The translations under genes and the position numbers were made by a program. The notes below the pieces were generated by a model, which did no database searches, was not told the origin of the DNA, and saw only the letters and a program-made list of their open reading frames with translations. Positions 10,177-19,684 of a stretch of DNA of 64,000 nucleotides are shown in pieces (positions within the stretch are counted from its first letter, which is position 1; every line of letters begins with the position of its first letter). Source of the stretch: Streptomyces uncialis (GTDB lineage Bacteria > Actinomycetota > Actinomycetes > Streptomycetales > Streptomycetaceae); the NCBI RefSeq assembly GCF_036250755.1, contig NZ_CP109583.1, forward strand, positions 5,727,501 to 5,791,500, read 5' to 3'.

Positions 10177-11889
10177 GTGAGGACAGCGACACTGGGCCCG
10201 GCGGAGCGCGCCGAGGCACTCGCGGGGATGGCCGAGCGTGAGCTGGACATCCTCGTCGTGGGCGCCGGGGTGGTAGGCGCGGGCACCGCGCTGGACTCCG
10301 TCACGAGAGGGCTGTCCACCGGGCTGGTGGAGGCGCGTGACTGGGCGTCGGGCACATCGAGCCGTTCCAGCAAGCTGATCCACGGCGGGCTGCGCTATCT
10401 GGAGATGCTGGACTTCGCCCTCGTCCGCGAGGCCCTGAAGGAACGCGGGCTGCTCCTGGAGCGGCTGGCGCCCCATCTGGTGAAGCCGGTCCCGTTCCTC
10501 TACCCCTTGCAGCACAAGGGGTGGGAGCGGTGGTACGCGGGATCGGGCGTCGCCCTGTACGACGCCATGTCGATGGCCAGGGGTCATGGCCGGGGCCTGC
10601 CGACGCACCGCCATCTGTCCCGCGGCCACGCCCTGCGGGTCGCCCCCTGTCTGAAGAAGGACGCCCTGACCGGCGCCCTCCAGTACTACGACGCCCAGAT
10701 GGACGACGCCCGCTATGTCGCCACCCTGGTCCGCACCGCGGCGGCGTACGGGGCGAAGGTCGCCAACCGCGCCCGGGTCACCGGCTTTCTGCGCGAGGGG
10801 GAGCGGGTCGTCGGCGCCCGGGTCCAGGACGTCGAGGGCGGCGGCGGTGAGTACGAGATCCGCGCCAAGCAGGTCGTCAACGCCACCGGTGTGTGGACCG
10901 ACGACACCCAGGCGATGGTCGGTGAGCGCGGCCAGTTCCACGTCCGCGCCTCCAAGGGCATCCACCTCGTCGTCCCCAAGGACCGCATCAACTCCAGCAC
11001 CGGACTGATCCTCCGTACGGAGAAGAGCGTCCTGTTCGTCATCCCCTGGGGCCGGCACTGGATCGTCGGCACCACCGACACCGACTGGGATCTCGACAAG
11101 GCCCACCCCGCCGCCTCCAGCGCCGACATCGACTATCTGCTGGAGCATGTGAACTCGGTCCTCGCGGTCCCCCTCACCCGTGATGACGTCCAGGGCGTCT
11201 ACGCGGGGCTGCGCCCCCTGCTCGCCGGGGAGTCCGACGCCACCAGCAAGCTGTCCCGTGAACACACGGTCGCCCACCCCGTACCCGGCCTCGTCGTCGT
11301 CGCGGGCGGCAAGTACACGACGTACCGGGTGATGGCCAAGGACGCGGTGGACGAGGCGGTCCACGCGCTCGACCAGCGGGTCGCCGAATGCGTCACCGAG
11401 GACGTGCCGCTGGTCGGGGCCGAGGGCTACCGCGCCCTGTGGAACGCCCGTGCGCGGACCGCCGCGCGGACGGGTCTCCATGTGGTCCGGGTCGAGCATC
11501 TGCTCAACCGCTACGGCTCGCTGAGCGAAGAGGTGCTCGCCCTGATCGCCGACGATCCGGGTCTCGCGGCCCCGCTCCAGGGCGCGGACGACTATCTGCG
11601 CGCCGAGGTCGTCTACGCGGCCTCCCACGAGGGCGCCCGCCATCTGGACGACGTCCTCACCCGGCGGACCCGGATCTCCATCGAGACCTTCGACCGGGGC
11701 ACCCGCTGCGCACGGGAGGCCGCCGAGCTGATGGCACCGGTGCTCGGCTGGGACAAGGAGCGGACCGACCGGGAGGTCCAGCACTACGAGAAGCGGGTGG
11801 AGGCGGAGCGCGAGTCCCAGCGGCAGCCCGACGACCTCACGGCCGACGCGGCACGCCTCGGCGCGCCCGACATCGTCCCGCTGGGGTAG
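10177..11889 (+). CDS. glpD: Glycerol-3-phosphate dehydrogenase, FAD-dependent
   Basis: 570 residues. It oxidises sn-glycerol 3-phosphate to dihydroxyacetone phosphate at the membrane, feeding electrons to the quinone pool. The N-terminal FAD site reads DILVVGAGVVGAGTALDSVT; substrate-region motifs are SSKLIHGGLRYLE and IVGTTDTDWD; the C-terminal GlpD-specific helical domain is present (about 430-550). The GTG at 10177 follows GGGAGG. No glycerol kinase or facilitator gene is adjacent, so this may be a stand-alone biosynthetic or lipid-recycling copy. It converges on the beta-lactamase-like gene. Confidence 0.95.
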   Translation: MRTATLGPAERAEALAGMAERELDILVVGAGVVGAGTALDSVTRGLSTGLVEARDWASGTSSRSSKLIHGGLRYLEMLDFALVREALKERGLLLERLAPHLVKPVPFLYPLQHKGWERWYAGSGVALYDAMSMARGHGRGLPTHRHLSRGHALRVAPCLKKDALTGALQYYDAQMDDARYVATLVRTAAAYGAKVANRARVTGFLREGERVVGARVQDVEGGGGEYEIRAKQVVNATGVWTDDTQAMVGERGQFHVRASKGIHLVVPKDRINSSTGLILRTEKSVLFVIPWGRHWIVGTTDTDWDLDKAHPAASSADIDYLLEHVNSVLAVPLTRDDVQGVYAGLRPLLAGESDATSKLSREHTVAHPVPGLVVVAGGKYTTYRVMAKDAVDEAVHALDQRVAECVTEDVPLVGAEGYRALWNARARTAARTGLHVVRVEHLLNRYGSLSEEVLALIADDPGLAAPLQGADDYLRAEVVYAASHEGARHLDDVLTRRTRISIETFDRGTRCAREAAELMAPVLGWDKERTDREVQHYEKRVEAERESQRQPDDLTADAARLGAPDIVPLG

Positions 11890-11922
11890 TCCGGGGCGGG
11901 GCCGCCGGTCGGCGGGGCGGGT

Positions 11923-13017
11923 TCAGGAGGGGCCGGGCGGTTCTGCGGCCGGGGTGGGGCGGGTGCCGGGCGGGCAGAACACGGCCGTCAGCAGTGGCAG
12001 CTCCCCGCCCGGCCGGGGCGGTGTGTCGGTGTCCGCGCGGTAGGTGACGGCCCGGGTGCCGTCGGCGGCGACCGCGCTGCGGGCCCAGGTGCCGGGAATC
12101 CGGCCGGCGTGGCCCCAGACGGTGACCCCGCACGGCAGTTCCGTGGGAAGGACACCCATGCCGTACACACCTCCGGTGGCCCGGGTGTCCAGCATCGTCC
12201 GCAGCTGCGGCGGCGCCAGCAGCGCGCCGCTCAGCAACGCCGTGTGGAAGGCGTTGAGGTCGTCCAGTGTCGACACCAGGTCACCGGACGCGCCCGCCGC
12301 CCGGGGGGTGGCCGGGAAGCGGGTGCCCGTCAGCCCCAGCGGGAGGATCAACCGGCGGCGGACCTCCCGCGCGTAGGAGCGGCCGGTCACCCGCTCGACC
12401 ACCTCGCCGAGGACGACGTAGTTGGTGTTGGAGTAGTGGAACCCGCCTCTCGGGGCGGGCCGCTGTGCCAGCGCGATCGAGAGCGCCCGGGCCACGGACA
12501 CCCGGCCCGTCCCCCGGGTCCGGGCCGCGAAGTCCCGCAGCCCGGAGGTATGGGTGAGCAGCTGACGGAGGGTGACGGCCCGTCCGTCGTTGCCGTTGCC
12601 CCGGATCAGCCCGGGGAGATAGGTGTCCACCGGGGCGTCCAGCGACAGTTCGCGTTCGGCGGCGAGCTGGAGGACGACCGTCGCGACGAAGGTCTTGGTG
12701 AGGCTGCCCGCGGGGAAGGGCGCGGCCCGGGTGAGGGCGGGTCCGGTGCGGACGAAGTGGCCGGAGTCACCGGCCGTGGCGAGGGCCGCGACGGTCCGGG
12801 CCTTGCCCTCACGGGTCAGGGAGGGGAGGGTGGCTGACAGTGCCGTGACGGTCGGCGCGGTCCACGCCGGAGGCGTGTGCGGCGCGGAACCGGCCGGCAC
12901 GGGAAACAGCAGGGTCAAGGCCAGCAACAGGGCGAACGGAGCCCGGTACCGTACGGTTGCCGCGCTGAGCCGCCGGAGCGGGGGACGCCGCGACAACGCG
13001 GTGCCGGATACGGGCAC
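11923..13017 (-). CDS. Secreted serine hydrolase, beta-lactamase / D-Ala-D-Ala carboxypeptidase fold
   Basis: 364 residues. An N-terminal basic stretch followed by FALLLALTLLFPVPAGSAPH is a signal peptide or anchor, so the enzyme acts outside the membrane. The catalytic motifs of the class C beta-lactamase/DD-peptidase family are present: SLTK (SxxK, 105-108), YSNTNY (YxN) and the third-motif equivalent WGHAGRIPG (HxG). It could be a DD-carboxypeptidase, an esterase or a penicillin-binding protein of unknown substrate; sequence alone does not separate these. It is convergent with glpD and divergent from the first kinase gene. Confidence 0.88.
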   Translation of the reverse strand: MPVSGTALSRRPPLRRLSAATVRYRAPFALLLALTLLFPVPAGSAPHTPPAWTAPTVTALSATLPSLTREGKARTVAALATAGDSGHFVRTGPALTRAAPFPAGSLTKTFVATVVLQLAAERELSLDAPVDTYLPGLIRGNGNDGRAVTLRQLLTHTSGLRDFAARTRGTGRVSVARALSIALAQRPAPRGGFHYSNTNYVVLGEVVERVTGRSYAREVRRRLILPLGLTGTRFPATPRAAGASGDLVSTLDDLNAFHTALLSGALLAPPQLRTMLDTRATGGVYGMGVLPTELPCGVTVWGHAGRIPGTWARSAVAADGTRAVTYRADTDTPPRPGGELPLLTAVFCPPGTRPTPAAEPPGPS

Positions 13018-13131
13018 GACCGTTCCTCCCTTGACCCGGCCATCATCGACGACGGCCGACCCGGGGCGTCGGGCGGTCCCCCGGTGGGGGACAATGAAGG
13101 CTCTGTCAGGGCGGGTTGCACGAGGGGACGC

Positions 13132-16100
13132 ATGTCGGACGCGGAGCAGAAGGGCGAGGCCCGGCAGGACCAGAGGGACGCCCGGACCGGGGAGCGGGAC
13201 GACGAGGAGTCCGGTACGAGGTCGGGCGCCGGTTCCACGGGCGGGGCCGCCCCGGCGGCCCCCCGCAGGCCGGGCGGAGTGATCCTCGGCAAGTCCGGTG
13301 CGCGCGGCGGCGATCGGGCCGCCGGGTCCGGAGCGGGGACCGGCGTGCGGGCCGGTCGCTCCGGCGCGGACCAGGACGGTGACGCCGGACGGGACGCCGT
13401 GTCGAGCACGAGTGGCGCACCGGGCACGGGCGGTGGACCGGGCACGAGTGGTGGGCCGGGCCAGGCGCCCGATCCCCGTGCCCTGCCCCCGGCCGGCCGG
13501 GCCGGGAAGTCCGACCGGGGCGGTGCGGCCTCCGGTCTGTCGGGAAGTCAGTCCGACGGGGGATCAGCGGAACCGCCCGCCGCCGCTCCCTCGCCGTCGG
13601 CCCCCGTCGCCCCGGCGACGGCGTCACCCTCCGCGGCGGAGCCGTCCGGCCGTCCCACGGACCGTAAGCCCGCCGTGCCCGCGGACCGTAAGCCCACCGA
13701 GCCTGTGGGACGTAGGTCTGCCGAGCCCGCGGACCGGGAACCCGTGGGGCCCGCGGCCCGGAAGTCTGCGGACCGCGAAGCCGCCGGGTCTGCCGACCGC
13801 GAGCCCACCGACCGGGAACCCGCGGACCGCAAGCCCGCCGAGCCCGCCGACCGCAAGCCCACTGACCGGGAATCCGCCGACCGTAAGCCCGCCGAACCCG
13901 TCGACCGCGAAGCCCCGGACCGGGAACCCGCCGACCGCGGGCCCGCCGGTGTCCCCGCGCCCCGCGGCACGGAGAAGAACCCGGACCCGGACCCCGGCAG
14001 GGCCAAGGGCACGGAGGGGAACCGGAACCCGGAACCGGACCCGGCCAAGGGGGCCGGGAAGTCCTCCCTCGGGGACGGCGGCAAGGACGTCGCGCCCGCG
14101 CGGAGCGAACCCGTCAAGCGGGAGGAGCCCGCCGCGAAGTCCGGCCGGACCGCGCCCGCCCCCGCCCGGAACCGCGGCGCCACCCCCGCCGCCCCCGAAC
14201 GTCTGCTCGCCGGGCGCTACCGGCTCGGTGATGTGCTCGGCCGGGGCGGGATGGGCACCGTATGGCGGGCCCAGGACGAGATCCTGGGCCGGACCGTCGC
14301 CGTCAAGGAACTCCGCTTCCCCAACAGCATCGACGAGGAGGAGAAGCGCCGTCTCATCACCCGCACCCTGCGGGAGGCGAAGGCGATCGCGCGTATCCGC
14401 AACAACAGCGCGGTGACCGTCTACGACGTGGTGGACGAGGACGACCGGCCGTGGATCGTGATGGAGCTGGTGGAGGGCAAGTCCCTCGCCGAGGCCATCC
14501 GCGAGGACGGACTGCTGACACCCCGCCGCGCCGCCGAGGTCGGACTCGCGGTGCTCGACGTGCTGCGCGCCGCCCACAGCGAGGGCATCCTGCACCGCGA
14601 TGTGAAGCCGTCGAACGTGCTCATCGCCGACGACGGCCGGGTCGTGCTCACGGACTTCGGGATCGCCCAGGTCGAGGGCGACCCGTCCATCACCTCGACG
14701 GGCATGCTCGTCGGCGCCCCCTCGTACATCTCGCCGGAGCGGGCCCGTGGCCACCGGCCCGGACCGGCGGCCGACCTGTGGTCGCTCGGCGGACTGCTGT
14801 ACGCGTCCGTGGAGGGCATCCCCCCGTACGACAAGGGCTCCGCGATCGCGACCCTGACCGCCGTGATGACCGAGCCCCTCGACCCGCCGCAGAACGCGGG
14901 TCCGCTGGAGGAGGTCATCTACGGGCTGCTGGCCAAGGACCCCGAGCAGCGGCTCGACGACGCCGGGGCGCGTGCGCTGCTGACCCATGTCGTCAGCGCG
15001 CCCGAGGGGACCGTCACCGCGGGCAGCGATCCGACGATGGTCGTCGCCATGCCGGTCGTCCCCCAGTCCGTGGGCGACCGCAAGGGCGAGCGGTGGGGCG
15101 AACGCAAGAAGCGGTCCGCCCGCAAGGGCGCGGCGGGCGCGGTCGGTGCCGCGGGCGCGGTCGCGCCCGGAGCGGCCCGCCCGGTGCCGCCGCCGCCCCG
15201 CCCGGCGCCCGCCGTCGGGTCGTCCGCGTCCGGCGCACCGGCCACGGACCGGCCCGCGCGGCCGGGCGGCGCCGGATCGGCGCATGACGGCTACGGTCCG
15301 CCGACGACCGGTCTCCTCGCCGGGTACAACGCAGGGGCGGCCACCGGAGCCCCCGCCGGCCGGTCCGCCGGTACGGGTACGGGTGCGGCCGGAGCGCCGG
15401 GCACCCCCGTACCGTCCGCCTCCGCCTCCGGTCCGGTGGACCGGTCGGCGACGGGGTCCGCCGCGCCCAGGGCGGCGCTGACCGATGTGGTGCCGCGCCG
15501 CACCCTGATGGTGATCGCCATGGTCGTGGCGATCGCGGTGATCGCGGGGATCGTCGCGCTGGTGATGCGCGAGGACCCCGGGACCGGGGCCAAGACCAGC
15601 GACAAGGTCGCGTCCAGCGGCGCCACCACCGGTGACGACGACAAGGACGGCGGCGAGAAGGACGGCGCCGCGCCCGACGGCCCGACCCCCGGCCCGGACG
15701 GCGCCACCAAGGACACCGGCGACGGCAAGGACACCGAGGGCACCGGCACGGGCAGCGACCCGGGCAAGGGCACGACGACGGACCCGGCGACCACCCCCGG
15801 CAAGGACGGCTCCGGCAAGGACCAGGGCAAGGACGACGGCAAGGACAAGGGCAAGAACGACGGCTCGGGCTCCGGGACCGGGGTGGCGTCCACGTACAAG
15901 CACGGCCAGGGCTTCTCCGTGGGACTGCCCGAGGGCTGGTCGTTCCGCTCCACGAGCGCCGCCGGAGCGCGGTTCACCGGCCCCGGCGGCCAGCGGCTGC
16001 TGATCGGCTGGACGAGCACCCCGAAGAGCGACGCGGCGGCCGACTGGCGCAACCAGGAAGGCTCCATGCGCCGGGCCCAGTACGAGCGGATACGGATAGA

Positions 16101-16311
16101 GAGCGTCGGCTTCCGCGGCTGGGAGTCGGCGGACTGGGAGTTCACGTATGTCGAGGGCGGCACCAAGTACCGGGTGACCAACCGCGGCTTCGTGGTCGAC
16201 TCCAGCCAGGGCTACGCCATCATGTACACCGCCAAGGCGGCCGACTGGAGCGGTGACGAACGCCGGGAGACCTGGCGGACCTTCACCCGCACCTTCCAGC
16301 CACGCTCCTGA
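13132..16311 (+). CDS. Membrane Ser/Thr protein kinase 1 with long disordered N-terminus
   Basis: 1059 residues. Residues 1-355 are low complexity, rich in Pro, Ala, Asp, Arg and Lys, with tandem motifs such as DRKPAEPADREP (about 175-270). A complete Hanks-type kinase follows: glycine loop LGRGGMGTVW, VAVKEL Lys, HRDVKPSNV (about 486-494), DFGIAQVEGD, and SPERARGHRPG. A transmembrane helix lies at about 791-813, then a Gly/Asp/Lys-rich linker, then an external domain of about 160 residues starting GFSVGLPEGWSF. The ATG at 13132 follows GAGGGGACGC; a longer frame to 12877 lacks a ribosome binding site. It heads a run of four related kinases. Confidence 0.92.
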   Translation: MSDAEQKGEARQDQRDARTGERDDEESGTRSGAGSTGGAAPAAPRRPGGVILGKSGARGGDRAAGSGAGTGVRAGRSGADQDGDAGRDAVSSTSGAPGTGGGPGTSGGPGQAPDPRALPPAGRAGKSDRGGAASGLSGSQSDGGSAEPPAAAPSPSAPVAPATASPSAAEPSGRPTDRKPAVPADRKPTEPVGRRSAEPADREPVGPAARKSADREAAGSADREPTDREPADRKPAEPADRKPTDRESADRKPAEPVDREAPDREPADRGPAGVPAPRGTEKNPDPDPGRAKGTEGNRNPEPDPAKGAGKSSLGDGGKDVAPARSEPVKREEPAAKSGRTAPAPARNRGATPAAPERLLAGRYRLGDVLGRGGMGTVWRAQDEILGRTVAVKELRFPNSIDEEEKRRLITRTLREAKAIARIRNNSAVTVYDVVDEDDRPWIVMELVEGKSLAEAIREDGLLTPRRAAEVGLAVLDVLRAAHSEGILHRDVKPSNVLIADDGRVVLTDFGIAQVEGDPSITSTGMLVGAPSYISPERARGHRPGPAADLWSLGGLLYASVEGIPPYDKGSAIATLTAVMTEPLDPPQNAGPLEEVIYGLLAKDPEQRLDDAGARALLTHVVSAPEGTVTAGSDPTMVVAMPVVPQSVGDRKGERWGERKKRSARKGAAGAVGAAGAVAPGAARPVPPPPRPAPAVGSSASGAPATDRPARPGGAGSAHDGYGPPTTGLLAGYNAGAATGAPAGRSAGTGTGAAGAPGTPVPSASASGPVDRSATGSAAPRAALTDVVPRRTLMVIAMVVAIAVIAGIVALVMREDPGTGAKTSDKVASSGATTGDDDKDGGEKDGAAPDGPTPGPDGATKDTGDGKDTEGTGTGSDPGKGTTTDPATTPGKDGSGKDQGKDDGKDKGKNDGSGSGTGVASTYKHGQGFSVGLPEGWSFRSTSAAGARFTGPGGQRLLIGWTSTPKSDAAADWRNQEGSMRRAQYERIRIESVGFRGWESADWEFTYVEGGTKYRVTNRGFVVDSSQGYAIMYTAKAADWSGDERRETWRTFTRTFQPRS

Positions 16312-16485
16312 AAGGCCGTCCGCCGCACCCGCACGGCGCCCCGTACCGCCCGATGCCTGGTCCGGGCCCCGCCCGGTAAGGGCAGCGGGCATCCCGGACG
16401 GCACGGAACGGCCCCGCGGACCACCGGAATCCGCCGTTCCGTACGACCGCCGCCATCGAACGTCGTAGGAGATCCGGCATCCGCG

Positions 16486-16514
16486 CTGGACGCCTGGCCT
16501 CCGGCACGTATCGT
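16486..16514 (+). promoter_or_regulatory. Candidate promoter of kinase 2
   Basis: CTGGAC and TATCGT separated by 17 nt resemble a vegetative -35/-10 pair and lie about 100 bp upstream of the GTG start at 16614. The rest of the 302 bp gap after kinase 1 shows nothing recognisable. Confidence 0.35.
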
Positions 16515-16613
16515 GAAGGGTCGCGAACCGTACGCGGCGGCAACGCCGACGCACCACGTACGCCGCCGACCGACCGCAGGAACCACCGGGAACACCCGAA
16601 CAGGGGGAGCGAC

Positions 16614-19424
16614 GTGGACGACTACGCGGGGCGCGTGCTCGCCGACCGCTACCGCCTGCCGCTCGTGGCGCCCGACGAACACGAAGCGGCGTATCTGCGG
16701 GCCTTCGACACCTACAGCGGGCAGGAAGTCCTCGTCCGGCAGGTGCCGTTGCCGGAGATCGTCGAGGCCGAGGTGCTCGGCGCGGACGGACTGCCCGAGG
16801 GGTTCGCCCTCGACGACAGTGCCCGGGCCACCGCCGCCCGCGCCGCCGACCCGGCCGTGCGCCGCGCGATCGAGGCCGCCCAGGCCGCCGCGCAGGTCCC
16901 CGACCACCCCCGGCTCGACCAGGTCTTCGACGTGTTCGCCGAGGGCGGCTCGCTGTGGATCGTCAGCGAACTGGTCCCCGCCCGGCCGCTGTCCGCGCTG
17001 CTCGCCGAGGAACCGCTGAGCCCGTACCGCGCGGCCGAGGTCGCCGCCGATGTGCTCACCGGGCTGCGCGCCCTGCACGCGCACGGCTGGGTGCACCGCA
17101 ACATCACCGCGCGCACGGTGATGATCTGCGAGGACGGCCGGGTCATGCTGACCGGACTCGCGGTCGGGGCGGCCGAGGAGGCCCTGTGCGGGTACGACCC
17201 CCGCCCGGACGACGGTCCCGGCGCCGGGACCCCGGACACCCCCCGCGGCCATGTCGGTGACGGCGGCGGCTTCGGCGGGGCGCCCGCCGGTGGCCGCGCC
17301 ACCGTCGCCGGACCCTGGAACGGCGCGACCGGCCCGGAACCCGGCACCGCGTCCGACCCGTACGGCCGCCCGCCGGGCTCCGCCACCGGCGGTACGTCCA
17401 CCGGCGGTGGACGTACCTGGGCCGAGGCCACCGGAGCCACCCGGCCCCTCCCGGCCGTCGGCGGCACGGACGCCCCCGGCGCCCCGGACGGCCCCGATCT
17501 GGGCCCCCGGTTGTCCGACGGGAGCTCCGACGCCCGGGCCGCCCGCGCCGGGGCCATCGCCGCGTACCGTGCCGGAACCCGCGCCGCCGCCCGCGTCGGC
17601 GACGAACAGCGCGATGATGAGCAGCGCGGTGACGAGCAGCGCGGTGACGAGCAGTTCCGCGACGAACTGTTCGGCACGGAACCCGACGGCTGGACCCCGG
17701 ACCATTCCGGCACCCGGAACCACCCAGGCGCCCCCGACCACTACGGCGCCCCGGACCAGTACGGCGAGCCGGACGCCCCCGGCGTCGGGTACCAGCCGCA
17801 GCACGGCCGGATCACCGACCCGTACGGCGTCCAGCGCGACCCCGGACACCAGCCGCAGGGCGACCCCTGGCACGGCGCGCGCCCCCGCGGCACCGGCGCC
17901 CCGGAACTGCCGCCCGCCGAACCGCGGTCACCCGCGCCCGACGAGGCCAGGACCAGGCCGCTGCCCGAGTTCCGCACCTCGTTCCGCGACCAGACAGGGC
18001 ACGGCACCGCCGGGATCACCGGGCCGGGCCGCGTCCCCGTCCAGCCCACCCCCGCCGCCGCACCGGGCGCAACCCCCGAGCGGGCCCCCGCACCCCGGGC
18101 CCCCGCGCCGGAGCCCCGCCAGGACGGCTGGGGCGCCCGCCCCGCCGCACCCCGCCGGGGACCCGCGACCGCCCTCACCGCCGAACGCGCCCGCCAGGCC
18201 CGGATGGCCGTCGTCGGCCCGGTCACCGAACGCTGGGCACCCGAACAGGCCGGGCCCGTCCACGACAACTGGCAGCTCGCCGCGCCCATCGGGCCCGCGA
18301 CCGACCTGTGGGCCCTCGGCGCGCTGCTCTTCCGCGCCGTACAAGGGCACGCCCCCTACCCCGAGGACAGCACCGCCGAACTCGTCCAGCTGGTGTGCGC
18401 GGAACCCCCGGCCTTCGCCGAGGAGTGCGGCCCGCTGCGGCCCGTCGTCGAGTCGCTGCTGCGCCAGGACCCCACCGAGCGGCCCGACTTCGAGGAGCTG
18501 CGCGGCTGGCTGCGCTCCCTGGTCCGCTCCGCGCCCGAACCCGACGCGGGCACCTTCGTCATCGCCGCGCCCCCGCCGGACCCCCGGCGGCTCCCGGTGG
18601 TCCGCCGCCGCGGCGAATTGCTGCGCAGGCGGCGCAAGCGGCCCGCGTCCGCGTCCTCCCACCGCCGCCGCAAGCCCGCCCCCGCGAAGCCGAGGAACCT
18701 CGGCCGTACGCTGTTGGTGGTGGTCATGCTCGGACTCGCCGGAGCGGTCGCCTACGCCATGGTGTTCATGCCGCAGTCGGGCACCGGTACCAATACCGCC
18801 GACAAGCAGCGCACCAGCTCCGTCGGCGGCGACGGCGGTGACGCGCCCCGCGCCACCCCCGGCACGGACGGCCGGCCCGTGAACTCCCCGTCGCCCGACG
18901 GCAAGGAAACCGGCACCCCGGACGCCACCAGGAAGCCCGCCGAGAGCCCCGGCGCGGGCGGCCCGGCCGCCCCCGAGGGCTTCACCACGGCCAAGGACGC
19001 CGAAGGATTCAGCGTCGCCGTCGCCGACGGCTGGGACCGTCAGCCGAAGAACGCCAGCGGCCAGATCGTCTACTCCGGAGGCAGCTTCCAACTCCTCGTC
19101 GTCCCCGGGCGGGACTCCACGGGCGAGTTCGGCGCCGACCCGCTCATCTACATGCGCGAGAGCCAGCGCGAACTCACCCCGTTCCGCGACTCGACCTGGT
19201 CCAGCTCCAGCGGGATGCGCCGGATGGAGGTCGGCGGACAGGTCAGCGGCGAGGGCCAGTTCACCTGGACCGACACCGGCGGCGGCGAACTCTACGTACG
19301 CAACTACGCCGCGATCATCGACGGGCGTTACCACATCGTCCAGTTGCGCGGACCCGAGGCCGAACGCGACGAGGTCACCCGGCTGTACGAGCAGGCCAAG
19401 GCGTCCTACCGCGCGACCGGCTGA
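16614..19424 (+). CDS. Membrane pseudokinase, Ser/Thr kinase family (kinase 2)
   Basis: 936 residues. The kinase fold is recognisable (LWIVSELVPARPLSALL; RAAEVAADVLTGLRALHAHG; ATDLWALGALLFRAVQGHAPY), but every catalytic landmark is altered: no GxGxxG loop after the N-terminal YRLPLVAPDE, the beta-3 Lys region reads EVLVRQVPL, HRD is HRN (VHRNITARTVM, about 159), and DFG is replaced by TGL. A Pro/Gly/Asp-rich insertion of about 320 residues separates the activation-loop region from helix F. A transmembrane helix lies at about 696-717, and a C-terminal external domain (GFSVAVADGW..., about 788-936) matches those of the flanking kinases. The GTG start follows GGGGGAGC. It probably binds or scaffolds rather than phosphorylates. 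Confidence 0.88.
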   Translation: MDDYAGRVLADRYRLPLVAPDEHEAAYLRAFDTYSGQEVLVRQVPLPEIVEAEVLGADGLPEGFALDDSARATAARAADPAVRRAIEAAQAAAQVPDHPRLDQVFDVFAEGGSLWIVSELVPARPLSALLAEEPLSPYRAAEVAADVLTGLRALHAHGWVHRNITARTVMICEDGRVMLTGLAVGAAEEALCGYDPRPDDGPGAGTPDTPRGHVGDGGGFGGAPAGGRATVAGPWNGATGPEPGTASDPYGRPPGSATGGTSTGGGRTWAEATGATRPLPAVGGTDAPGAPDGPDLGPRLSDGSSDARAARAGAIAAYRAGTRAAARVGDEQRDDEQRGDEQRGDEQFRDELFGTEPDGWTPDHSGTRNHPGAPDHYGAPDQYGEPDAPGVGYQPQHGRITDPYGVQRDPGHQPQGDPWHGARPRGTGAPELPPAEPRSPAPDEARTRPLPEFRTSFRDQTGHGTAGITGPGRVPVQPTPAAAPGATPERAPAPRAPAPEPRQDGWGARPAAPRRGPATALTAERARQARMAVVGPVTERWAPEQAGPVHDNWQLAAPIGPATDLWALGALLFRAVQGHAPYPEDSTAELVQLVCAEPPAFAEECGPLRPVVESLLRQDPTERPDFEELRGWLRSLVRSAPEPDAGTFVIAAPPPDPRRLPVVRRRGELLRRRRKRPASASSHRRRKPAPAKPRNLGRTLLVVVMLGLAGAVAYAMVFMPQSGTGTNTADKQRTSSVGGDGGDAPRATPGTDGRPVNSPSPDGKETGTPDATRKPAESPGAGGPAAPEGFTTAKDAEGFSVAVADGWDRQPKNASGQIVYSGGSFQLLVVPGRDSTGEFGADPLIYMRESQRELTPFRDSTWSSSSGMRRMEVGGQVSGEGQFTWTDTGGGELYVRNYAAIIDGRYHIVQLRGPEAERDEVTRLYEQAKASYRATG

Positions 19425-19486
19425 CCCCCGCGGGTTCCTCGCGCACCCCACCCTCCCCAGCGGTCCGGCCCGAACGGCAGGGCCAA

Positions 19487-19650
19487 AAGGGCTGTCCCGC
19501 AGTCCCCGGCGGGCGCGCGACGACAGCTACGGCACCTCGCTGCGTTGTCGGATCACCCGAATACGCCCAGTACGAGGACGATCCTCCGCCTTGCGATGCA
19601 CCGCGTCCGACGCCGCACGCGGATCCACCGGGGATCACGGGACAGCCCTT
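19487..19650. mobile_element. MITE-like element, 164 bp
   Basis: The ends are 13 bp perfect inverted repeats (AAGGGCTGTCCCG at 19487-19499, its complement at 19638-19650) that continue as imperfect repeats to about 26 bp (TCCCCGG in both arms). There is no coding capacity. An internal block (CTCGCTGCGTTGTCGG and CGCCTTGCGATGC) resembles small elements I recall from other Streptomyces genomes. No clear target-site duplication is visible. It sits 34 bp upstream of the kinase 3 start codon and may supply or alter that gene's promoter. Confidence 0.7.
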
Positions 19651-19684
19651 AGTCTGGTGGTCTGTCACCAGATCGCGGGGGAAC

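Noticed and set aside
13624..16557. Long minus-strand open frame (977 codons) opposite kinase 1
   Set aside because: The plus strand has full kinase motifs; the minus frame is low complexity without domains.
19487..19650. Complete insertion sequence
   Set aside because: 164 bp with inverted ends but no transposase frame; treated as a MITE-like element only.
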